Part shown: in pieces, positions 56,343 through 64,000 of the stretch
Layout of the letters: each line of letters starts with the position of its first letter
Numbering within the stretch: position 1 is the stretch's first letter
From: Batkoa obscura
Lineage: Eukaryota > Entomophthoromycota > Entomophthoromycetes > Entomophthorales > Batkoaceae
NCBI GenBank assembly: GCA_030770535.1
Contig: JASVEC010000006.1
Span: 1,054,001 to 1,118,000, forward strand
Reading direction: 5' to 3'
DNA: 64,000 nucleotides
Program-made: the position numbers and the translations under genes
The notes under the pieces: generated by a model
Database searches by the model: none
What the model was told of the DNA's origin: nothing
The model's input: only the letters and a program-made list of their open reading frames with translations

Positions 56343-57822
56343 CAACACTAATCTTTACTGTATACAAGCTATTTTTCTGAGTTTTCAAACTTCTCGATTG
56401 TTTTTTTCGATCGGCTCTTTTTTTAACTAAAAAAATAAATTTTGCAAAAACTGGCAGGGAAAAAAAAGGCCCTTATTCTTCCTGACTCCCACCCAAAAAA
56501 CATTTTATTAGCTTAACTAAATTTAAATTGTTAAATATGTGATGTCATGAAAATGGTTTAAAGACAATATTCATATCATGTTGAGGAGGGAATATAAAGT
56601 ATACCATATCTTTTATTAAAAGCTACATTAGTTTTGAAAACAAACCTTCATAAAAAAATATAACGTACTCAGGCTGTAGCAATATACCAACTATGCTAAA
56701 TCTTTAAGTGCCAAAGACTTTTCACTGTATTTAAATATGATGCTCATAAACGCTTAATAGGTATTTCTAAGGCAATAAATTAGTTTACTAAAGCTTTAGT
56801 TGTTCAACAAGCTATTGCTACAGTCTTTGAAAATAGCTATTAAATTTAATATCATATTATAGTGGTGTTGATTCGTTCATTAAATCTTTTAAGGGTTCTA
56901 AATAAATTTGATTTATAACAAATAATATAAACATATTTTTGTAATACTATATCATAGCTATACTACCATTACGTTATCTTCTCTATTAGCGTTACAACCC
57001 AAAATAATCAATATAGGCTATTATATAATTAATTAAACGCTATTTAGTTTTAATATAAATAATAGTTTAAATTTTTAAAATTTCAAATATTTATTTAAAT
57101 AGTTATTTATGATAAAAAGTGAATGAATAAAAGAGTTTATTTAGAAATAAAGCCATTATTACAGCTAAACACTTAAATAGCAATAGTTGATAAACAAAGA
57201 ATTAGAAAAGAACAAATTAAATACAGAATAACTTTCCATAGTTTAGTACCCTTTCTCAGCCCATATAAAGCTGAGACTTTTTGATGCTCCTGACTAAAAA
57301 ATACAAACACCTAATCTTCACTATAATAGTAGTATTGGTAGCCTCATAAAGTTGGCAGCTGAGATAAACCCGATTTAACATAGTTGGATAATCGTAATTC
57401 GCACTTTTTGAGTTATGTTTAATATGTTCATGGTATAGAAAATCAAATTTAGCAATAGTAAATAGAGAAATGGCTCTTTGGTTAATGTGTTTTAAACAAA
57501 ATATCTATATTTGCTTAATATAACTTCTATTGAATCCAATACTCTATTTACATGAGCTATACTAGCTTTATAGCTTCTTTGAATGATTGTAAGCTCGGAT
57601 TTATAGGTTTCACAGTGTGCTACTCATAAATAAGTACATTGATAGGAGTAATATTATTTGATAAATTATTCAGATAGTAGTTAAGCTTTCGTTTTTTACA
57701 AAACAAAGTAGTGACAGTATAACCGACTAAACAATTTACATTGCTTTCTAATTGTAATAACAAACGCTTTCATAAACCTTTGAGCTGTAAATCAACATTT
57801 GAATAGACTTTAGACATACATA

Positions 57823-57920
57823 TGGGGATGTTTTTGTTGGTTTCATCACTTTTTCCATTTTTTGAGTGTTATTTGAGCGGAAAAATTGCTAGTAAATTTC
57901 TTAAAGAAGAGACATCCCCA
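57823..57920 (+). mobile_element. TGGGG MITE
   Basis: A near full-length copy from TGGGGATG to CATCCCCA; TA on the left (57821-57822), TT on the right. Confidence 0.9.
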
Positions 57921-57975
57921 TTTAATTACCCAACTTGACTTGTAATGAAAAGTAAGTTGAAATTATTTTTATATG

Positions 57976-58315
57976 GGTTAATTTAAAAGCTCGATTCAAA
58001 TTTTGTCCAATTTGACTTTCAGCAAAAATTGCAAATTAAGCACTAAGTGCTACCAAAATATTTGCTTTTTTGCTTAGTTTTCAAGTAACTCATGGGGATG
58101 TATTTTGTTTAAGGATTCTACTATCTTTCCGCTCAAATAGCGCTTAAAAAATTGAAAAAGTAATAAAGCCAAAAAAAACACCCTCTCATGTTGGAACGTT
58201 TTTTTATCTAGTTTTACTTAATAGTTTTTTAAAAATTTTACGCTAAATATTAAATGAACAAAAAAGTATAATTGGTAAATTTACTTTTAATTTTAACTAA
58301 ACTTTTAAACTTACT
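57976..58315 (-). mobile_element. Second MITE-like family, with nested TGGGG MITE
   Basis: Inverted copy of the element at 47693-47929, beginning GGTTAATTTAAAAGCTCG and ending TTTTAAACTTAC. A TGGGG MITE is nested at 58093-58188. Confidence 0.65.
58093..58188 (-). mobile_element. TGGGG MITE nested in the second MITE family
   Basis: A near full-length copy in minus orientation, inserted at a CATG site rather than an obvious TA. The empty site is near 47818. Confidence 0.85.
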
Positions 58316-58689
58316 TGTATTTATTTTTATATACTTATATATTATCAAGAAATAGGATTTTCGAGTAGCAAACATTATCTGTTGTTTTAAAATAATAAAA
58401 ATCGTGTGTTTTCAATGGTATGTGATGACAAGGAGAATTATTATCAGTTAATGATTCCATAGAAGAGGGTGGTTTAGTATACAACAAATTCAAAGCATAT
58501 TCAATTAAGTCAAACGATATGATTAATACAATTGATAAATATAGCTGTGGAGGTTATTATAGTATTACTAAGTAGGTGACTATTAAGTGATATAATGTAG
58601 GATTTTAATTATAAAATTTTAATAAAAAACATAACTAAATTTACTTATTTAATTCGAATCCTTATAATGTAATTGATACGTTATATATA

Positions 58690-58790
58690 TGGGGGTGTTT
58701 TTTTTGGTTTCATTATTTTTTCTATTTTTTAAGCGCTATTTGAGTGGAAAGATTGTTGGTAAAATTCTTAAACAAAAAAATACATCCCCA
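58690..58790 (+). mobile_element. TGGGG MITE, TA-flanked
   Basis: One of the best-preserved copies, TGGGGGTG to CATCCCCA, with TA at 58688-58689 and 58791-58792. Confidence 0.93.
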
Positions 58791-60484
58791 TATATGACAT
58801 TAGTAACCTCACAAAATTGATAAATATAATGTGAAAAATTCAAAACTACTTCTAAAATGCCCCTTTATTTTGTATCAAATCTATTAATTATAGTAAACAA
58901 ATGGATATAATATCTAGCTATTATATTTAATTTGTATACCTTTGTTTCTCATATTGTTTCAATTGTATTTGTTATTTTAAATGAACTGTTGGGTTTTTAA
59001 CTTTATAAATAATCATGAATACACGCTTATATATTTTATAACCAATTTAATTTAAAAAGAAGGTCATTGATAGAACAATCCTGTTTTATAGATTTGTGGG
59101 TAATAGTTGATTTATTTATTTTTCAGAGATAATTAAACATCAAAATCAATGTATGCATGGTGCTCAATATTAATTTAGTATAAGTATCTTTAGTAGAAAT
59201 GCTAAAGCCATTTCTAAAAATACTTTAATCACACTTTTATATTTCTTCAAGTGATTTCTCAAAGTAAGGTCTTTCGTTCATCACAACATTTTAACCTTTT
59301 ATTTATTAATTCTATTAAATGCTTTATTAATTAAATTATTAAATTGTTACAAAAAAACTTAAAAAATATTGAATTACCCTCAATTGTCTTTACTACGTCC
59401 TCAATATAATACCATGTAATAAAAGCTCTAAGCTTAATTGCTTTATTATCATAATCGTCTCCTTTTAACATTCTTCTACCAAAAGATTATACCTGATGAT
59501 TTTAACTATATCTTTGTTAACATCCAAATTGAATACAAACTTTTTTATTAACCTTAAACACCTTAAAACTTAAATCAATATATTCATTATTAAGAGCTTT
59601 TCATAGAAACATCAAATACATCAAAGCTTATATATAAATTGGTTTTAGTTACAGTTTCATAGCTCTTCATTATTCATATTACTCAATAGATTGGGTAGAT
59701 TTAGTTGTAATATTAAATCGAAAACTCAAAAACTCAAACTATCATTTAATAATAAATTTGAAAATACCTTTAACAAAGTTATTTATAAAAAATCTAAACT
59801 TATTATAGATTGATGATTCATATTGGTAATAAATAATATAAAAATTCAAAGCTACCTTAATACTGTAATAGTTGATTTCATCGATTATTTTTAAACTTCC
59901 GATAATTGATTAATTTATTAAATTGAATTTTTGCAAATGAGATTCACTAACAAGAAACTTTTAAAGTGAGCTCAAGCAGGATTATGAAATTTGGTTATTC
60001 TATATTAAAGAATTTACATACCATTCAGCTTTTTAAAATCTAAGCTTGGGGATTTGGGGACTAAGTTAAAGGAATCAAATGATATCCTATTTTGTCTAAA
60101 CTAAGTTTAATATTCAATAAGTCTTACGTCGGACTCTAAAAACCGTTTTGATTGTTGTGAAAACTATACACACTATATAAAGAAGAACAAGCAGTTGAAA
60201 GTTATTATGTGGTAATAATAAAAGGAAGAAAGAATAAGCCACCAAAGGGGGAACTCCTTAAGAATATGAGTAATAATATGGTTTTAAATTTAATTTAAAT
60301 TTTCCACCATACAAATGTAAACTAAATAAAAATAGAAATACTTAAGGATAAAAAGGAAGCAACATAACTGGTTAGTTTACGAGCCATGTTTTGGATACTA
60401 TTTAAATATGATTTGAACACTATATTAGAAAATAAAAATAAATTTGTTGTTCCATTTTATTTTATTTTTACATTTTGTATTTAG

Positions 60485-61141
60485 ATGATTAACAGCAGTA
60501 GTAGTAACAGCTATCACACTAATAGCTCACGTCTTAGTTTTGGTAGCAAAGAAAATGAAGATGAGAATAGGAAGATGATTGCATCTGCTATTGCAATGGC
60601 TGGGTTAGGAGAATTAGAACGCAAATCTCAGCTTATGGAAGTTTTTCGTCAATTAGGTGGCGAGGATGGGATTAGAAATTTGGTAAAAAGAGTGTATCAA
60701 TACAATGTAACGGATTTACGAATTGCTCATTTTTTTGATATTGCTATGGTGGAACGATTTGAAAGAATGTTCGTTAGCTTCTTAGTCGGCTTACTTGGTG
60801 GTAAACCTTACAACCGTGAACAAATGATTACTTCTCATAAAAGATTTGGTGGCCTTAAAGATAAGCATTTTGACGCCTTCATCCATAACTTCACTATTGC
60901 TATGATGCATGAGCAAGTAAATCATTCCGCTATAAATATAATGGTTGGGCTTATGGAAACTACAAGAGAAGACGTAACTGGTAGAACTAAACTAGAAGAG
61001 CTCCCTTCCCCTCATGTAGTCATACAGGGAGGAGATGCAACTAAATGCCCCTTCTGTTATACTAAATTAGATAAAAGTAGCAAGTGGAAGAAAAGTAAAA
61101 ACTTTTCTAAAAAAACAAGCGGAGAATGCAGTCTAATGTAA
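60485..61141 (+). CDS. Truncated haemoglobin (group I-like) with polybasic tail and CaaX box, second copy
   Basis: A single-exon gene of 218 residues. Residues 55-166 form the globin: RQLGGEDGI, Tyr71 at the likely B10 position, HFFDIAM, LLGGKPY (103-109), SHKRFGG and the proximal-type His128 in DKHFDAF, then REDVTG (161-166). The first 50 residues are Ser/Asn-rich. After the globin come KCPFCYTKL (188-196, two Cys that could bind metal or form a disulphide), a strongly basic stretch (KSSKWKKSKNFSKK) and CSLM as the last four residues, a CaaX box with Met that favours farnesyl transfer. Together these look like a K-Ras-type membrane anchor. It shares the core, CPF motif and CaaX with the copy at 6695-7291. 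Substrate (O2, NO) and partner reductase are unknown. Confidence 0.9.
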   Translation: MINSSSSNSYHTNSSRLSFGSKENEDENRKMIASAIAMAGLGELERKSQLMEVFRQLGGEDGIRNLVKRVYQYNVTDLRIAHFFDIAMVERFERMFVSFLVGLLGGKPYNREQMITSHKRFGGLKDKHFDAFIHNFTIAMMHEQVNHSAINIMVGLMETTREDVTGRTKLEELPSPHVVIQGGDATKCPFCYTKLDKSSKWKKSKNFSKKTSGECSLM

Positions 61142-61960
61142 TATATATCGCCTTTTTATTTATCATACTTAAAGCACAGTATCTTTATTAAAGCTTTTTC
61201 ATTTGTGTTTATCTTTTATTACCTTTTTCTTATTTACATAACGTTTATACTTGCACACTATTTTATTATATTTTTAAATAGCCTTCTAATATTTTATTTA
61301 AGCGATTTATCTTAATACCAGTATAATTTAAGGTATGATAATTTTTGATTTGTGATTTAATTAAGCCATTTTTATGAAATAAATTTAATATATAAATTAC
61401 TGTTATAAATCGCCTTTACTATAAAAATTAATATTGTATACTATCCCATTTATTCTTGAATTGATTTAATCGTGCGATCCAAATAAACTTGTTATAATGG
61501 TAGTGCTATTTTAATATAAAAATGTTATTTTTTAAATTTTCATTATAAAATTATAAAGTTGTAGTATTTATTTATAAACTTCTACTTTTTATCTATAACA
61601 ATCTATAAATAAAATAACGCAACTTATTATTTAAAATACGGTAAAAAGGATTTTAAGGATTTTGACAACATTACCTACTTTTTTGATCCACCTTCAATTT
61701 TTATCCTAATAAAAACCTTAAATGCGCAGTTCGTCCAATACTCAAATATTTCTAAAGAACAAATAAGCGCAATTTAAAAATTATCTTGGTCAAATAAAAT
61801 TTAACCGTAAAAATAATCCCCAAAATTATAAATTTTAGTTTTACCTATCGCTGAAGAGAGCCAAAAGCCTAGAATTTTTAAAATTTTATTTCAAAAGTAG
61901 CAACTTTTATGGTCAAATCTGTTTTTATAATAGTATGAATTTTGTTTAATATTTAAAATA
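61142..61960. other. Intergenic, nothing recognised
   Basis: AT-rich sequence downstream of the second globin gene, up to the next MITE. Confidence 0.6.
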
Positions 61961-62060
61961 CAGGAGTGTTTTTTTTGATTTCATCACTTTTCCATTTTTT
62001 AAGCGCTATTTGAATGGAAAAGCTATCAGTAAAATTCTTAAACAAAAAAACGTATCCTTA
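61961..62060 (+). mobile_element. TGGGG MITE with altered ends
   Basis: A full-length copy in plus orientation (CAGGAGTG to TATCCTTA), between TA dinucleotides. The terminal G/C runs have changed. Confidence 0.85.
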
Positions 62061-62330
62061 TACAGTGCTTATATAGAGTCAAAAACTGTGATTCTTATCT
62101 GACTTGAATATTTTTAACTTTATTTTAAGTTCATTTATTTACATATGCAATATAATAGCAAACACTTTCTTAAACTATAGTAAGCTTAATTGGTGTACTA
62201 ACTTTGATCAAAAACAATTATTATTATTTGATGTTTAATATCTTAATTACTTATTTATATAAAAAGCTAGAATGATTTAAAAAAAATATTATTAAACATT
62301 ATATTAATAAGTGTGATTAAAAAGCTTATA

Positions 62331-62431
62331 TGGAGATATATTTTTTTGTTTAAGAATTTTACTAACAATTTTCCCACTCAAATAGCGCTTAAAAAATCGA
62401 AAAAGTGATGGAGCCAAAAAAAACACCCTAA
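62331..62431 (-). mobile_element. TGGGG MITE
   Basis: A full-length copy in minus orientation (TGGAGATA to CACCCTAA), just left of a transposon copy. Confidence 0.88.
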
Positions 62432-62448
62432 TATAAGAGATAAATATA

Positions 62449-63720
62449 TAAAAATGTTTGAATTGGTTTTGTTTTTTTTATCTAATTTTAAATATTTTTT
62501 ATTTAAAAACTTTGCTTAAAATTCTATGAAAATAAACTCTTTATTAAAAAGCAAAAGTACTCAATACAGTTTTAAGTTATTTTATTATAACATATATTGT
62601 AAATTGGAAGAATTTTTATTAAATTTAATATAAATTCCCGGGTTAGCAAGGCTTTTACTAATATAACTTATATATTAATATTAATCAAAGTTGTAATATG
62701 TAAATAAATACATATTTTTATTAAAAAATATTTATTATTGTGAAATATTGCTTTATTTAGCTCTCGGATTGATTATAACGCAACAATCACTTAAGTTGTT
62801 GTGTTCTCAAGTTCAAATACAATCAAATCAGAGTCCCTTATTTTGATTTGCTGCGAGAATTTATAACTTCACATTGCAAAGAATATTATCCTCTCCTTTT
62901 AATATCCATACTTATTGGAGTATAAAAGAGATTCTTCAATATGATAACTCGAGGCTTTTTAACTGAATTACTCCCTGATATCGTACTATTAATAAAGCCA
63001 CTAAGTCTTTCTGACAACATCTTACGTAGATTTTACAGTAGTATTGTCTATTCTATTTGTTTTACATAGTTCGTAACTTATTACGTACTATTCCTATTCA
63101 CTTAAGTCTATCTTAGTTACATAAGCTAAGACCGTTCGACTCAAGGCAAGTTAATCAACTAAGAACTGCTTTTAACTCCTACCACTGAGTACCAACTTTC
63201 ACAATTATTGAGTGCTTTATAACCAACGTTGCAGATTTGTTATTAAATAAATAAATAATTTTAATATTATAATTATATCATTAATATTTATTAAGTTAAT
63301 AAATAGCTGCATAAAAGGGAGTGGTTAGCTTTAAAACTGCAATCAACCATTTTTATATAATATAAGCAATATAATAATAATTTTTATTTATTATTATAAA
63401 TACTTGCTTATTATTTATTTATTAACTTAACTATTAATAATTTAAGTAATATTAATATTTAATAGTTGATTTTCATTATTTAATAAATTACTTGCTTAAT
63501 AAATATTAAAACTTTTACATTTTTTGTTATTTTTATAAAATAAACTGGGGTTGATTTTTTAGTTTTTTTAATTTTTATAAACTTTGTAACTTTAATTAAA
63601 ATTGTGTTAAAATTTTTTTGATTTATCAAATATTGGATAACAATGTAGCTTATTATTATATTTAATAAAATGTAAATATTTTTTAATACTTTCTATCTTT
63701 ACTATTTTTTTTATATTTTA
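62449..63720 (-). mobile_element. Transposon copy, AT-shifted, with nested solo LTR
   Basis: The left end aligns base for base with the terminus at 2410, but the G run has become an A run and CC has become TT. Non-coding and C-terminal transposase sequence follows after the LTR, heavily AT-shifted. The right end is not found, so the copy is truncated. The transposase is not readable. Confidence 0.72.
62739..63203 (+). mobile_element. Solo LTR (fossil) with 5-bp target duplication
   Basis: 465 bp, from TGTGAAATATTG to CAACTTTCACA, flanked by ATTAT (62734-62738 and 63204-63208). It contains a TATAAAAG box. No internal region. Inserted in a transposon copy and noticeably less AT-shifted than that host copy, so probably younger than it. 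Confidence 0.85.
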
Positions 63721-63767
63721 AAAAAATTATAAATGTTTTCTTATTAATAATTAAATTATTAGTTTTA

Positions 63768-63868
63768 TGAGGGTGTTTTTTTTGGTTTCATTACTTTTTC
63801 CATCTTTTAAGCGCTATTTGAGTGCAAAAATTGTTAGTAAAATTCTTAAACATAGAAATACATCCCCA
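63768..63868 (+). mobile_element. TGGGG MITE, TA-flanked
   Basis: A full-length copy from TGAGGGTG to CATCCCCA, with TA at 63766-63767 and 63869-63870. Confidence 0.92.
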
Positions 63869-64000
63869 TATTTTGTTTTTATATTAAAATTTATATATTT
63901 ATTTAATTTATTTTAGTTATATAAACTAAAACTTATTAAGTGTCAGCTTTATCCAGGATTATAATATTATAAATAGCAGCTATTAATATACAAAACATAA

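Larger units (their letters stand above)
54912..60484. other. Longest gene-free region, with repeats and a telomere-like tract
   Basis: 5.6 kb without a convincing gene. It holds an inverted-repeat element at 55689-55837, a telomere-like tract at 56292-56342, MITEs at 57823, 58093 and 58690, and the second MITE family at 57976-58315. A short coding-like patch lies on the minus strand near 59350-59490. No tRNA or rRNA was found. Confidence 0.6.

Noticed and set aside
63895-63960. Weak similarity to part of the solo LTR family at the window's end
   Set aside because: Only about 30 bases resemble the LTR and the similarity is loose, too little to call.

Overview
The window is a stretch of nuclear DNA from a strongly AT-rich eukaryote with small spliceosomal introns (mostly 40-60 bases, GT...AG, often with a CTAAC-like branch site) and the standard genetic code. 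The gene set points to a fungus: a White Collar-1 type blue-light receptor with a GATA finger, the corepressor Tup1, a HAL4/NPR1-family kinase, MAK21/NOC1 and UTP15. The AT richness and the fungal gene set together suggest an early-diverging lineage such as Entomophthoromycotina (Conidiobolus-like), but that placement is inference from content, not a phylogeny.

Layout. Bases 1-6350 are a graveyard of DNA-transposon copies, solo LTRs and short MITEs. Bases 6695-17012 hold a truncated haemoglobin, a possible small gene, an enoyl-CoA isomerase, an unrecognised five-exon gene, a triple-KH RNA-binding protein, a TM9 membrane protein and a cytochrome P450. Bases 17644-19655 are another transposon copy. 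Bases 20811-33642 hold an AT-hook protein, MAK21, a bHLH-zipper factor and NOP58, with a repeat-rich gap at 23.3-25.9 kb. Bases 37072-54911 hold the kinase, a second bHLH-zipper factor, UTP15, WC-1, TUP1, a mitochondrial ribosomal protein and a CCCH zinc-finger protein. A second truncated haemoglobin lies at 60485-61141, followed by more repeats to the end.

Three of the genes serve ribosome production (MAK21, NOP58, UTP15), and four are nuclear regulators (two bHLH proteins, WC-1, TUP1). There is no operon-like grouping; genes lie on both strands with 0.3-5.6 kb between them.

The most unusual things are: (1) two paralogous truncated haemoglobins that both end in a lysine-rich tail plus a CaaX prenylation box, suggesting lipid-anchored globins; (2) about 30 copies of a roughly 100-bp TA-flanked MITE whose left end matches the bipartite terminus of a roughly 2.4 kb transposon with an unusual HGK-type DDE transposase; (3) a decay pattern in a transposon end that is almost wholly C-to-T/G-to-A; (4) five solo LTRs nested with these elements; and (5) a degenerate interstitial telomere-like tract at 56.3 kb. 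Exon boundaries were worked out by hand from splice signals and reading frame, and family calls rest on visible motifs, not on database searches.
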